A stretch of 64,000 nt of DNA from Gonatopus flavifemur (lineage: Eukaryota > Arthropoda > Insecta > Hymenoptera > Dryinidae): contig JAFFJZ010000017.1 in NCBI GenBank assembly GCA_018340375.1, positions 3,896,001 through 3,960,000 on the forward strand. Reading direction: 5' to 3'. Shown one piece after another: positions 24,294-35,416 of this stretch. The stretch's first letter is position 1; each line of letters begins with the position of its first letter. The translations under genes and the position numbers were made by a program. The notes beneath the pieces are model-generated. The model was given only the letters and a program-made list of their open reading frames with translations. It searched no databases and was not told the origin of the DNA.

Positions 24294-24429
24294 ATACCAT
24301 GGATTTCTGAGATGTCGAATTTAGATCGTTGGTCGAGTTGACATGCATTAACTATTCAGTTATAATTCGGCCAATTATTTTGAATAGTCAATTCAATTAT
24401 ATAAATAGTTACCATGAATATACATGGGT

Positions 24430-24508
24430 GTGAGAATTATTAGAATAATTGTTATTTCTAAAACAATTCCAACTCCTGCTTCAGATGATGCAATTATTTG
24501 TGAAGTAC
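24430..24508 (+). repeat. Dispersed repeat, inverted copy at 30490-30572
   Basis: About 80 bases reading AGAATTATTAGAATAATTGTTATTTC, with later CCAACTCCTGCTTC and GCAATTATTTGTGAAGTA, match the minus strand of 30490-30572 at about 75-80%. Both are open in one frame but carry no recognisable domain. The mariner at 24511 inserted at its end. Confidence 0.55.
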
Positions 24509-24510
24509 TA

Positions 24511-25803
24511 CGAGGGTGGATTGATAAGTTTCCGGCCTGACCAGGAGATGGCGCCACTAGGCCTACCTTAAGGTGGCGTTCTATAGTACCATCCTTAGAT
24601 AGCTTGTAGCTATAGTTTCAGTCCGATCGCCATGTTAGTTTAGTTTTGAGAGCACGCTGACCAAGACGCCTCTGTTTTTTTCGTAAAAATGGAAAAGCTG
24701 GAAAATCGTGCTGTCATCAAATACTTTTATTTGAAGGGGTTAACGCCGAAGGAAATTAAAGAAGAGATGGACTCAACACTGGGGACATCTCCCCATCATA
24801 TTCAACCGTTAAGCAGTGGGTTTCCGAGTTTGAAAAGGGTCGTGTGAGCACCTCTGATGAGCCTCGCTCAGGACGCCCCATTGAGGTCACAACTCCAGAT
24901 ATGATCGAAAAAATCCATCAAATAGTGCTGAAAGATCGCAGATTAAAAGTTCGTGAGATAGCTGAGACCTGTAAGATGTCATATGAACGTGTACAAAATA
25001 TTTTGCACCAACATTTGTATATGGAAAAGCTCTGTGCAAGATGGGTGCCGCGTTTGCTAACAGTCGACCAAAAATTGATTCGAAAGAACATTTCTACCGC
25101 CAATTTGGCGTTGTATAAGCGTAATCCAAGCGAATTTTTGCGTCGATTCGTAACCGTTGACGAAACTTGGGTCCACCACTATACTCCTGAAACCAAAGAA
25201 CAGTCTAAACAGTGGATTGGACCAGGGGAACCAACTCCAAAGAAGGCAAAAACAATTTTTTCGGCGAACAAGGTTATGGTTACTGTTTGTTGGGATGCAA
25301 GAGGTATTATATACATTGATTACCTTGAAAAGGGTGAAACTATCACTGGTCAATACTACGCAGACTTATTGCAACGTTTGAGCCAAGAAGTGAAAATTAA
25401 ACGACCTCATCTGGCGAAGAAAAAAATCTTGTTTCATCACGATAACGCACCAGCGCACACGTCAATCGTTGCGATGGCTAAAATCAACGATCTGAAGTTT
25501 CAATTAATGCCGCACCCTCCCTACTCTCCAGACCTAGCCCCGAGTGACTATTATCTGTTTCCTAACCTCAAAAAATGGCTTGGCGGTAAGAGATTTGCGG
25601 ACAATGAAGAAGTAATCGAAGCTGTAAATGGGTATTTTGAGGAGCTTGACGAATCAGTCTATAGAGATGGCATTACTAGACTAGAACACCGCTATGAGAA
25701 ATGTATCAGCCTTGGAGGAGATTATGTTGAGAAATAAAAAAAAAAAAATTCTTAAAAACGTTGTTTTTCTTGGTCAGGCCGGAAACTTATCAATCCACCC
25801 TCG
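24511..25803 (+). mobile_element. Mariner transposon, irritans-like, 1293 bp, TA-flanked
   Basis: 33-bp terminal inverted repeats (CGAGGGTGGATTGATAAG then TTTCCGGCCTGACCA at 24511-24543, perfect complement at 25771-25803) are flanked by TA at 24509-24510 and 25804-25805. Length and structure are those of a classical mariner. The transposase frame occupies 24689-25737. The perfect termini suggest recent activity of the family. Confidence 0.95.
24689..25737 (+). pseudogene. Mariner transposase (DD34D), one 1-nt deletion
   Basis: The coding region starts at ATG 24689 (MEKLENRAVIKYFYLKG), within the N-terminal helix-turn-helix. A single-base deletion within the CCCC run near 24793-24797 shifts the frame. 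From about codon 37 onward it is open to TAA at 25735-25737. Mariner hallmarks are all present: WVPRLL, the first catalytic D in VTVDETWVHHY, the second in HHDNAPAH, YSPDLAPSD with the third D 34 residues after the second, and the C-terminal RLEHRYEKCI. Overall organisation resembles Himar-type (irritans) transposases. Only the frameshift visibly inactivates it; a sequencing error is possible at that C run. Confidence 0.92.
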
Positions 25804-25805
25804 TA

Positions 25806-26204
25806 TTTTGCTAATATAATAGTTTAATCTCTTTCAATTTCTGAATTAATTATGATAACAATTTTCCTCTCAAACTCTTTTTCACTTCAATGATCTCAAC
25901 ACTTCGAACCGAAACTAAACAGTATGTGAAGCTAGATACCCACTGGAAATTTAGAATAGCAAAAAATTCCGACTGAGATTTTAATTGATTTTCATCGTGC
26001 CCCAACTATTATTCCTTATCATGTATATAAACTTTATGGAATGAAACACCAGTTCTTGATATCCAAATATTGAACTTTGTTAGGTATTAAAGACATATGA
26101 AGATGCTCATGATGAAAAAGAACTATGTATAAATGAGATTGTTATATAGTAATCATGAAATATCCCTTCGTTCAAACATGGGGGGCTTAAGAACTACTTA
26201 TCAG
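25806..26204. other. No recognisable feature
   Basis: About 400 bases of AT-rich sequence between the mariner and the 3' end of the LINE. No frame, repeat or terminal structure was recognised. Confidence 0.5.
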
Positions 26205-27894
26205 CATCATGAAGTACTCAGTCTTATGACTGGTTTGATGAAATCCTCCAACCCTGTCTATTATCCGCTAACCGCTTAATTTCTGCATATCTACGACAAC
26301 CCTTATCTTGTATAATTTGCTTCATATAACTTAATCTAGGTCTACCTCTTCGAGTTTTACCATTCATTTTTCCTTCCAATATTGTTTTCAATAAGCTATC
26401 ACGCCTTAATGTGTGCCAAATCAAATTACTTCTTCTTTTCACGACCTGTCTCAAAAGACTTCTTTTTTTTTCATTTACCTTCTCAAGTACTTCTTCATTT
26501 TTTACTTTCTCTATCCACTTTATTCTAAGCATCCTTCTATAACACCACATTTCAAAAGCTTCGAGTCTTCGTTGGTCCGTTTTTCCAATTGTCCAAGTCT
26601 CGCAACCATATAATGCTGTGCTCCAAACGTAACTCTTCAAGAATTTCTTCCTTACTGCTGAGCTAATATTCTTCGAACATAGTAACTATTTCTTTTGGTG
26701 GAAAGCCTGTTTTCTTTGTGCTATTCTTGCTCTTATATCTCTTTCGCTTTTACCGTTTTCTGTAATTATGCTTCCTAGATATTTAAATTCTTTGACTTGC
26801 TGAATTGTCTCTGCATCTATTTTGACTTTCGTTCTTCTTGATGTTTTCGCTGTTGTACAAATCATGAATTTTGTTTTGTCCTTATTTATTCATACAATAT
26901 TTGTCTTGTAATATTTTTTTCATAGTGTTGAGAGTATTTTCTAACTCAGCACTACTCGTAGCTAATATAGTTGTCATCTGCAAATCTCAACATGCTTACA
27001 TTTTCACCTGAAATCTGTAATTTCAATGGCACTTGCTCCTTCACTTCGTTCATTGCTTCTTCTATATACAAATTGAAAATCAGTGGCGATAGTGAGCATC
27101 CTTGTCTCACCCCTCTTCTAATTTGCGCTTCTCCTTTTTGACCCTCTATTTCTATTATTGCGGTTTGATTGTTATATAATTCATATATTATTCTCCTATC
27201 CCTGAAATTAATTCCTACCTTTTTCACAATCGTAAACATCTTCTCCCAATCAACATTATCAAATGCCTTTTGTATATCTACAAAACCTATGTACACAGAC
27301 TTTTTTAACTCTAGACTTTTCTCTACTACTGTTCTGAGTGCTAATATCGCTTCCCGCGTTCCCCTATTTTTCCTGAAACCGAACTGATCTTCTGCTAATC
27401 TACTCTCTATTTTATTCTCTATTCTTCTGTATATGATTTTCGAGGCATGTGAAGTTAAACTGATCGTTCTGTAGTTCTCGCATTTGTCTGCTCCTTGTTT
27501 TTTTAGAATGGCGACAATTTTATTCTTCTAGAAATCTTTCGGTACTTCGCTTATTTCGTACATATCTCTGACCAATTCAAACAGTGTATCACGAGTTCTC
27601 TGACTGGAGGCTTTGATAAGATCCGCACTTATGCCATCTATTCCTAGCGCTTTATTATTTTTCAATTATGTTTCCCTGTCGAATTCTGATCTCAAAATTG
27701 AATCTCCCAATTCTTCTTCATCGACATCTTCCTCCCTCTCTAAAAATCCTATATTATCGCTTCCTTTATGCAGATCTTCCAAATGATTGGTCCATTGTGC
27801 TATTTTTTCCTCCGTTCTTATCAATTGTCTCCCTAGAGAATTTTTAATCTGACTGGTTCTAGATTTCATTTGTCCATAAAATCTCTCAACAACC
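26205..27894 (-). pseudogene. RTE-like LINE, reverse transcriptase and C-terminal part
   Basis: On the minus strand, from high to low coordinate: linker (GRQLIRTEEKIAQW), a KNNKALGIDGISADLIK-like fingers segment, CENYRTISLTSHASKIIYRRIE, EDQFGFRKNRGT, motif A (FVDIQKAFDNVDW), motif B (GVRQGCSLSPLIFNLY), motif C (LRFADDN), and the C-terminal YGCETWTI and RRGRPRLSY region ending near 26224. Stop codons (for example TAG in VPKDF-stop near 27524) and frameshifts, notably between 26640 and 26950, make it a pseudogene. The 3' end beyond the stop carries CTGATTTCATGATGCTG-type sequence. The organisation (APE endonuclease plus RT in one frame, short microsatellite-like tail) suggests the RTE clade. 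The 5' part continues at 29751 beyond a hAT insertion. Confidence 0.88.
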
Positions 27895-29177
27895 GTATAT
27901 GCCAGGGCCGGCGCCAGGGAATCCGCCGCCCCGGGCGAGAGCAAGTCCCGCCGCCCCTGCATCGGGGAGTACTTGACCGACCAAAAAAAAAAGGTCCCTA
28001 TCTCATCAACAATGTCGAATCCCATTTTCATCTGCAGTAACAGAGAAAAAAGAAGGATACTCGAGTCACGAGTTTTTTGACGGAGTACAATTTGAATACC
28101 AACGAAAAAATGGACAGAACGAAAGTAATCGTGATATAAAAAAATGCTCGTAGTTTTCTTAAGAATATCAAAATTTGGAATTCACTCGTTAACTTTCCCC
28201 TCATGTGGCGGATGATCGCTTTGAAATAATGATTTTCATTCTTGTGAACTTTAATTTCAACACTTCGTGTAATTTTCAGTTGGTGCTCATTGGAAATAAT
28301 AAGGATGAAGACAATAAATTCCCCAGCCACCCAAAGCATTTTTTTTCGAGAACTCGAATGGAATTGTCTCAAAATTTTCTTGAACTAATCAATTTATAAG
28401 AAGTTCTAAACACGTTCTGTTTTGACCCTTAAACGGTAACACCTCTCAAAATCACGTCAACCGTAAACCCCGGTTTAACAGTATGTGAGACCGATATTAC
28501 TGTTTAAAGGTTAGAAGTTCGTAAATTGCTCTACTGAATATTTCTATTCTGAGGCTGAAAGCAGAAAACATTTCACTGTTTAGTTACTGACATATTTATA
28601 GTTATATTTGAAATATATCATAGAAAAACATAAACCACACAATACCACAGTTCAGAAAGAGTTTTTAATGCATTTATTTTCAATTATCATAGTTCCAAAT
28701 TGATTCATTATGAACTTTTTCTCAACTGAAGTGTTGTGTGGAATATCATGTTGAATGCAACTTCAAATATCTCGCAAAATAAGTGATAAAATGTTTTCTG
28801 CTTTGAAGCTCAAACTGGAATAAGTTGAAAAAACATTGATGGAATTTTGAAATTTTTCTACTGAAATCCTAACTATAGGCCTAACTTGAACTGAACGATG
28901 ATATAACATACACGTTAATGAGAATTGCCTACAATGAAGATCCAAGCGAAAATAATCATGCAAATGCCCCCTTGTAATTTGTATTATGGAAAGAATCTTT
29001 AATAGAAAAATATTTTCTCCCATTTTATTCCAAATCACGTTTTATTGAGCCAGGGTGTCCAGCGGTTATGGAATTTTAACGGAATGGATCAATTACGTGG
29101 TTTGTTTGAAAAGAAGAACCAATAAAATAAACGACAAAATTCCAGATTCAAACACCCTGATTGAACTAATAAAAGGG

Positions 29178-29322
29178 CAGGGATGGGCACTTTTGTACTC
29201 CCGGAATACTTTTCCTGGGAGTACTTTTTTTCTTGTGTAAAATGTCTTTATGCCTTCATATGAGGTCAAAAAAAAGTACTCCCAGTAAAAGGATTCCGGG
29301 AGTACAAAAATGCCCATCCCTG
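29178..29322. mobile_element. 145-bp hAT MITE, 8-bp TSD
   Basis: The termini CAGGGATGGGCACTTTTGTA and its complement are inverted, and the palindrome continues through ACTCCCGGAATACTTTT. The duplication TAAAAGGG is at 29170-29177 and 29323-29330. It is nested in the larger hAT-type element. Confidence 0.92.
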
Positions 29323-29354
29323 TAAAAGGGTTGAACTTTCCTTGCTTCTCCCTA

Positions 29355-29612
29355 TGAATAATCATCATCATCATGAAGTAATCAGTCTCATAACTGGTTT
29401 GATGAAATCCTCCAATCCTGTCTATTACCCGCCAAACATTTAATTTCTACATATCTACGACAGCTCTTGTCTTGTATAATTTGTTTCATATAACTTAATC
29501 TAGGTCTACCTTCACAAGTTTTACCATTCATTTCCCTTTCCAATATTGTTTCCAATAAACTATCATGTCGTAATGTATGTCCTATCAAATGAATAATGAT
29601 CGACCTAGTGAA
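29355..29612 (-). pseudogene. LINE 3' terminal fragment (second copy)
   Basis: The minus strand encodes RHDSLLETILEREMNGKTCEGRPRLSY and then RISSNQL, matching the C-terminus of the LINE at 26224. After the stop comes the 3' end with an ATGATGATGATG run (29361-29374 on the + strand as CATCATCATCAT), which is the simple-repeat tail typical of RTE-like LINEs. It is 5'-truncated, a normal product of incomplete reverse transcription, and lies within the hAT-type element. Confidence 0.85.
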
Positions 29613-29750
29613 AATGGCTTGTGCTAAAAAGTGTGAGATCGATTCGAGATCAGAATAAAAAATCTGTCTCAGACTCTGCCGCCCCCCTGAATTTGCCGCC
29701 CCGGGCAGCCGCCTTGATCGCCCTGCCCTGACGCCGGCCCTGGTATATGC

Positions 29751-30466
29751 CTCATCTACTTTCCCTGAATGTAATTTCATTCTTCAGTGCCTTGTATGTC
29801 TGCTGGTCTTGTTCCCTACTCTTATTCTTGTATTTCCTTCTTTCATTAATCAAATCGAGAATTTCTTCCGTTATCCATGGTTTCTTAGGCTCTACTCCAT
29901 TGCTCTTCAAAATTTCATCTGCACATTGTTCTATGTTCCCCTTCATATTTGTCCATCTACTTTCTATTTCCAAGTCTTTCTCTTGTCGATCTTCCAATTT
30001 TTTGTCCAACATCACTTTGAATGCCTCCTGTGTTTTTTCTTGTTTCAGATTCTTCAAATTCCATCTTTTTTGCATTTTCCTTTTCTTCTTCAGAGCTTTG
30101 AATTTCAGAGAACATTTCATCAGCAACATATTGTGATCACTATCTATATCCGCGCCTGGATAAGTTTTACAGCTTTTCACTTGGTTTCTAAATCTTTGTT
30201 TTACTAATATGTAATCAATTTGATATCTTGCTGTATCTCCTGGCATTTTCCAAGTATAGATTCTTCTTCGATGATTTTTGAATAATGTGTTGGTAATAAC
30301 CATTTCATGACTTTCACAAAATTCGATTAAACGTTGTCCTCTTTCATTTCTTTTTCCTAACGCAAACTCTCCTATTATGTTGCCATCTTTTCCTTGCCCT
30401 ACTACCGCATTTCAGTCGTCTATGATCATTAAATTTTCTTCTCCCTTCACATATTCTATTCTAACT
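29751..30466 (-). pseudogene. RTE-like LINE, endonuclease part (5' portion)
   Basis: Continuation of the LINE at 26205-27894, upstream of the hAT insertion. From high to low coordinate it reads EENLMIIDD, then a stop replacing W of a DWNAVVGQG motif (TGG to TGA near 30416), GEFALGKRNERGQRLIEFC, RIYTWKMPGD, ARYQIDYILV (QIDYI motif), GADIDSDHNML (SDH motif), and a basic linker. These are the C-terminal motifs of an APE-type endonuclease. The match stops at about 30466, so the copy is 5'-truncated. Confidence 0.88.
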
Positions 30467-30489
30467 ACTTATATCAACAAATGAAACCA

Positions 30490-30572
30490 TTACTTCACGA
30501 ATAATTGCATTCCTTTGAAGAGCAGTTGGAACAGTGTTAGGAATTACAATTATTCTGATAATTTTCATACCT
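30490..30572 (-). repeat. Dispersed repeat, inverted copy of 24430-24508
   Basis: The minus strand reads AAAATTATCAGAATAATTG and so on, with the same order of words as 24430-24508. The frame (KIIRIIVIPNTVPTALQRNAII) is open in both copies, but no family is recognised. Confidence 0.55.
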
Positions 30573-30593
30573 CTGTAGGTATTTAGTTGTGAG

Positions 30594-31003
30594 TACCCGG
30601 GAAAAAATAATTCATATATGGTCGTATGTGAGTCATACATGAATCATATATGAACATATATGAAATACATATGAACATATATAAACATATATGAGATCAT
30701 ATATGAGCATATATGGATTTTGGCCATGTATGATCATGTATGAATCAGACTGTATATGGCCATATGTGATCATATTCAATCATACATTATCATATACATC
30801 CATATATAGACAAAAGAATGTCACAATTTTACATGGAATGTGATGAAAACCCAAAGGAGAGAGAAGTGAGATCAATGCTGATAGATTCCCCACTTTCATA
30901 TATGACCATATATGAACATATATGGCCAAAATCCATATATGCTCATATATGCATATGTGAATCCATATATGGGTCCATATGTGGAATTTTTTTTCCCGGG
31001 TAC
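30594..31003. mobile_element. CATATATG-rich MITE, ACCCGGGAAAAAA termini
   Basis: About 410 bp. The termini TACCCGGGAAAAAA and TTTTTTTTCCCGGGTA are inverted. The body is dense with CATATATG and CATATATGA words on both strands, giving a palindrome-rich sequence. The same body with CCCTAGTAAAAA termini occurs at 56847-57217, and a partial copy is at 23129-23270. A target duplication is not clear here because the terminal palindrome extends into the flank. Confidence 0.8.
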
Positions 31004-31004
31004 T

Positions 31005-31635
31005 TGATTTGAATAGTTATTGCAACCATTTGAATTTCTGTACATGCATGAATTCATGTTGTATGAAACAAAGTGAGAACATTAACATCATATCATTTTC
31101 CATCCTTTATTCAAATCGATACGTCGAACCTCCACTCCACAGGTGTATTGATTTGTGTACATTCTTTGTCGCTTTAATATGTAATTATTAAAAGTAAAGT
31201 ACAAGACTATGCACTGAAGTTCAATGTTTAACCTCATTCTATACATTCTTCCTCATTGTACAGCGATAATAATACTTCAAAGATAAACAGCAATCAGATT
31301 CAATCAAATACAAGATTACACAGCGGCTGCTGTCAATTACGTTTTATAAATTCTTGGCTTTGACATGGAAGATTTGCTTTGTTTCGTGCTTCCGCGATGC
31401 GCGTGGGCTACGTGTAAGCGAGTGGATGTTCATATTAAATCTATTACCGTGTAACTCCCATCCCAACACGAGTCATGTTAACATAAGTGGTGTTATCGGA
31501 TTAACAGGATTCTTTATTCCACCTGATTACGATTTACATGGAAAGATCTTCGAATTTCACAATGCTTATTGTGAATTCGATATAACACTCATTTCCCTTC
31601 ATATCATTCAATGTACATACATTTATTTATTTATG
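31005..31635. other. No recognisable feature
   Basis: About 630 bases without a recognisable gene, tandem repeat or inverted termini. The 95-codon frame at 31354-31641 has no domain and no flanking splice or repeat evidence. Confidence 0.45.
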
Positions 31636-31837
31636 CCCTGAGAAAAAATATAGTGAAGCCAACCGCATATAAGTTTGGAAACGGCGAATCTCACCACGCT
31701 GTTGACTCAATTAAATATCGATTGAAATGACAAAATGAGCATTTATTTCAATCGATATTCAGTTGAGTCAAACGCGCGGCGAGATTCGCCATATCCAAAC
31801 TCATATGCGGTTGGCTCTACTATTTTTTTTCTCAGTG
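31636..31837. mobile_element. 202-bp palindromic MITE, C(A)CTGAGAAAAAA termini
   Basis: CCCTGAGAAAAAATA at the left pairs with TTTTTTTTCTCAGTG at the right. The pairing continues inward through GCCAACCGCATAT, CGGCGAATCTC, GTTGACTCAA and ATATCGATTGAAAT. It belongs to the same terminal family as 35981-36358 and perhaps 36529-39172. Confidence 0.8.
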
Positions 31838-31983
31838 TGTGGTTAAAGTATGAATAGTTTGAATTAGTTCCAAGAGGCTAACCGACGAAATTCACCTTAT
31901 ACTAAAGTGTTTTTGCTATTGCAACCTCTAATATGAAATTGTAAACCCCAGATAATACAAAATTATAGTTTGTAATTTTTCAG

Positions 31984-32000
31984 TTTTAGAGTTTCGGAAA
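31984..32000 (+). other. Probable PKI 5' UTR end with splice acceptor
   Basis: TTGTAATTTTTCAG ends at 31983, immediately followed by TTTTAGAGTTTCGGAAA and the ATG. The pyrimidine-rich AG suggests that the start codon lies in an internal exon and that the promoter is further upstream. I could not identify the upstream exon. Confidence 0.5.
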
Positions 32001-32722
32001 ATGTCCAAAGAAATGAAAGAAACCTCAGATACAGGAAACGAAGCTGTCACCCCTAGTAGCACATTTGGAAACGGCGAGGTCGCGAAGAAATTTCTATTAA
32101 CAGGACGAACTGGACGCAGAAACGCCTTATCGGACATCTTAGGTCAGAATGCAACTACAGCTGTCGCGGACTTACCAGAGCGTTTTTCAATGCTCTCTAC
32201 CAGTGAAGGTATGAATTGATCAAATTTATCATCAGAGAATAAAAATACGGGTAAAGGATATATTATTGCGATCAATCATCACTTGAACGCTTTCGAGTCT
32301 GATCAAAATTAATCGATTGTTTTTCATGCTTCTTCGCGTCAATTATTTGCAATGAACCGACCCTTTTATTTGTTCCAACTAAGTGAATTCAGAAAATTAA
32401 TACACTCAACGATATTCGTGTGTGAATTCTTTTATAAAACACACTGATTTTTTTAAATCAAACTAGAAGTAAAGATAAATATAATATACATAGAATATTT
32501 TATTAATTTTTTATTAACAATTCAATTTATCGAGTTGACGTAAAATCACAAAACCTAGTGAGTTCTACCAACGAAGTAATACATTATTTTCTCTTTGAGT
32601 GAGTTTTAAGCTCCAAGAACCTTCATTATTATTCATATAATTCTAATACTGTTATTGAAATTTCAGATCAATCCGCACCTGATCATGAAATGGCAAGTAC
32701 ATCGTCGCAACACGCAGGCTGA
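32001..32722 (+). CDS. cAMP-dependent protein kinase inhibitor (PKI), two coding exons
   Basis: Coding exons are 32001-32208 and 32667-32722, joined across a 458-nt GT-AG intron (AAG/GTATGA donor; TTTCAG acceptor), giving 87 residues. The protein has the PKI pseudosubstrate signature: F31 then GRTGRRNALSDI (residues 35-46), with the F-to-RR spacing of vertebrate PKI and alanine in the phospho-acceptor position of an RRNA(I/L) motif. PKI binds the free catalytic subunit of protein kinase A, blocks its active site and in vertebrates carries it out of the nucleus. V55-L58-F62-L65 resembles a nuclear export signal. The C-terminus is acidic and serine-rich. The exon probably begins at 31984, after a TTTTTCAG acceptor, so a 5' non-coding exon should lie upstream. 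Very likely a real host gene. Confidence 0.88.
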
Positions 32723-35416
32723 CAAGGCTGCACTCTTCCATGGCTACTCATCATTTGATCTTGATCATAGACGTCTCGATCACCGTCGTCGGAGAAGAAG
32801 AAAAATCAAGAGGCTAACATCTTTGCCATTGTATAATTTCTTATAGTTTAGTAGCATACACAATTTTCTAACTTCATTAGTGCGGATTTTGGTTTTTTTG
32901 TACATAAAACACTTATATTTCCTTTTTTTCTGTTCTGTTTTTTATAGAACAAGGACCATGACTTCACATAAAAATCGTACTACAACTTATCATCATAATC
33001 ATTCTTTAATATGAGCGAACGTTGTACAGAATGACAAGGAATTACATGACAATTATTATTTTAAACGTGGAAATGCTTTGAATAAGAATTTTCCGTCAAC
33101 TCAAATGATTCGACGATGAGATGCTGATATTAAAACAATATGAAAATATATCTCAGCGTCGCAAGTTCAGATATGAATTTCAATAACATCATTTATTGTT
33201 TTGTAAAAAGATATCGATAGAAGTTTTTCGCGCTATTTCTAATACTTACGAACTTACGATTCCAGAAAAAGAAGAATGTGCAAAATCCTTCTTTAAATCG
33301 ATGTATAAATGTCTCTCTATTTATAAAAATTCATTAAACTTCTTTGCATACTTTCAAGTATATTGAATCAAAATTCTATTCATTAACAAGAGAATGAATG
33401 TGACCATGACTGTACTTGATGTACAAAAGCTGCTGCTATTATTACCTTATTCGAATACAATTGATTTCCATAATGGTCGACGGAACGATGAAAGCAAAAA
33501 CTGATGTTTATCGGATCAAAGAAAGAATGAGAATAACAAATGTAGTCATCTTGACTGGGTTATTGTACATAAAACAATGAGTTTAATACATGTCAAATGT
33601 TTGGTATCCATAAAAGAAAAATATCTAACTGTTCATAAGATAAGTAAATGTCCTCCATTTTTAATCCATCGACATTTATGTCTTTCAATAACGTGAGATA
33701 ATTGTGTAAACATAGATCGATACAATAAGAATAATGAATGAAGGATCAGAAGTTAATCTCGTGACTTCTATTTTTACTAGTCGTAACATGCTTATGTTAG
33801 TTTTTATAATAAGGTATTATTGTTATTGAGTATCCCTTCAGATTTGTTACAATTTTATTTTTGTATATTAATCTGGTGTATCATTTATTTCAAATATTTC
33901 AAGTTCATGATAACTTAGATAACAAAATTCCTTTCTCAGTGTTGGAAAAATGTTATATACTCCCAAAATTCCGGCTTCATGTATATGAAAGGTTGATGCA
34001 TCTTTGATAACGCGAATTTCGTTTGACTTACAGAGCATTGAGTAAGACTTTTTAGATCTTCAATAGTTCGATGATCTCAGGGGGAAAGAAATTCGGAGTA
34101 CAGCATTTCTGCTACAAGGTTTTTGTTTTTCCTATTAAAAACGGATAATACTCCAACATGCATCTGACGATTTTTCATCTGGTTTTCCGATAGAAGTTTT
34201 ATCCGTTTCTATTAGGATATTGAACACGTTCTCAAAATACATCATAACTTTCTGAAGAAATTATGAAAATCTTTCGATTGAGTATTTTGCCATTGATGAT
34301 CAAATTTGTATTTATTGAAAAAATCCTTGTTCCTATTAAAATTTTGAAGTGTAAAGTCTCTTTTTTCGAATGTTTATTGGGAGTAGAGTGGAGTAGAAAT
34401 GTTTTCTCAATTTCAATTGATCTTTTGTCCAAGAAATTCAATCCACATATTCGTCGAATTCGTAGAAATAATTGAAAATTATTAAAATAATTCTAATTAA
34501 CATTCGAAACAAGGATTCTTTCATCAAGTTTCATACTTTTTATAACGACAAAAAAAAGGTCAATAACATGATGTTTTGACGTTAGGAGTGGAGAATAAAA
34601 AATGTCTATTGTGAAAAATAGGATCTTCATCTTTGAAAATACATTGAAAATGTGTGAAATTTTTGTATGAATGATTGTAAAAAAATCAATTTGACTGGAA
34701 AAACATTTACACACCAACTCAAAGTATTTGTGATATTATTGCGTATCAAAATTGGTGATTTTTTAATTGTATCGGTGATTGCACAAAAAATGCGGTGAAC
34801 CAAAAATTTCTATAGAAGTAGTACAGCGCTCCCTTTTATAGTGCGAAGGTTCGAGAATCTTGTTGCATCACTTTGCAGAGGGAATAATTTTTCCCCAAGA
34901 CATGTAATTGTTTCATTGAACAAACTTACACAGGGCAACAAACAAAATTTTTCTCTGGTGCCCGAGGTTTGGTTATTGATTCGGAGTGCTTTTGGTGCGT
35001 TGAATACGAAACTGGGAATACTTTTATACATAATTTTCATATATAATCTTCATAATTGATGAATTTTATGTATAAAAGATCATAAGAAGCGAGCTGACCC
35101 AACAAATCTGATGTTGTTTTCGTATTCAGTGCCCTAAAACTACTCCAAATCAGTTCTCAAACTTCAGGCACCAAAATGGTTGTTGACCAGTGTTATTGTA
35201 AACGAACATTAATTAAATGATCATGAAGGAATATACTTCATGATAATCTATTTTCGATTGAAAAAGTAATGTTGAAATTGTTGACGGTTGTTAAGCGATC
35301 GTGGCTTCTCAAGAATATAAATAAGAAGGAACAGGTGAAACGTATTCACGGTTGTATATACAGGTATATACAATGGTGGGGAAAGTTCTCTTATTGAAGA
35401 ATCTTTTTTTCGCATC
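32723..35416. other. PKI 3' untranslated region, then unassigned AT-rich sequence
   Basis: After the PKI stop codon there are about 2.7 kb without repeats, terminal inverted structures or convincing coding frames. Part of this must be the PKI 3' UTR, but I could not choose a polyadenylation site. Short frames at 34232-34441 and 34263-34475 overlap antisense and are chance. Confidence 0.45.

Larger units (their letters stand above)
22956..24345. mobile_element. Foldback element with 170-bp inverted arms carrying nested repeats
   Basis: The left arm (22956-23128) and right arm (23848-about 23971, resuming 24294-24345) are inverted copies that share CATGTCAACTCGACCAACG, ATGAAAAATGTTGAGTTTG and CCCTCCATTTCAAG. 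The right arm is interrupted by a CAGTACTGG-rich insertion (about 23972-24293). The loop begins with a CATATATG-rich element (about 23129-23270). The remaining loop (23270-23848) has no recognisable gene. Confidence 0.7.
27903..29742. mobile_element. Non-autonomous hAT-type element, 1840 bp, 8-bp TSD
   Basis: The termini CAGGGCCGGCG and CGCCGGCCCTG are inverted. The 8-bp duplication GTATATGC flanks both sides (27895-27902 and 29743-29750). Removing the element and one duplication rejoins the LINE coding sequence (VDEAYT with VVERFYGQ), which confirms the boundaries. Both ends are GC-rich (GCCGCCCCGGGC). The interior has no transposase; it holds a small hAT MITE (29178-29322) and a LINE 3' fragment (about 29355-29612). 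The rest (27980-29165) shows no recognisable gene. Confidence 0.92.

Noticed and set aside
29747..30207. 129- and 132-residue plus-strand frames
   Set aside because: Antisense shadows of the LINE endonuclease region.
31354..31641. 95-residue frame as a gene
   Set aside because: No motif, no splice context, composition like surrounding DNA.
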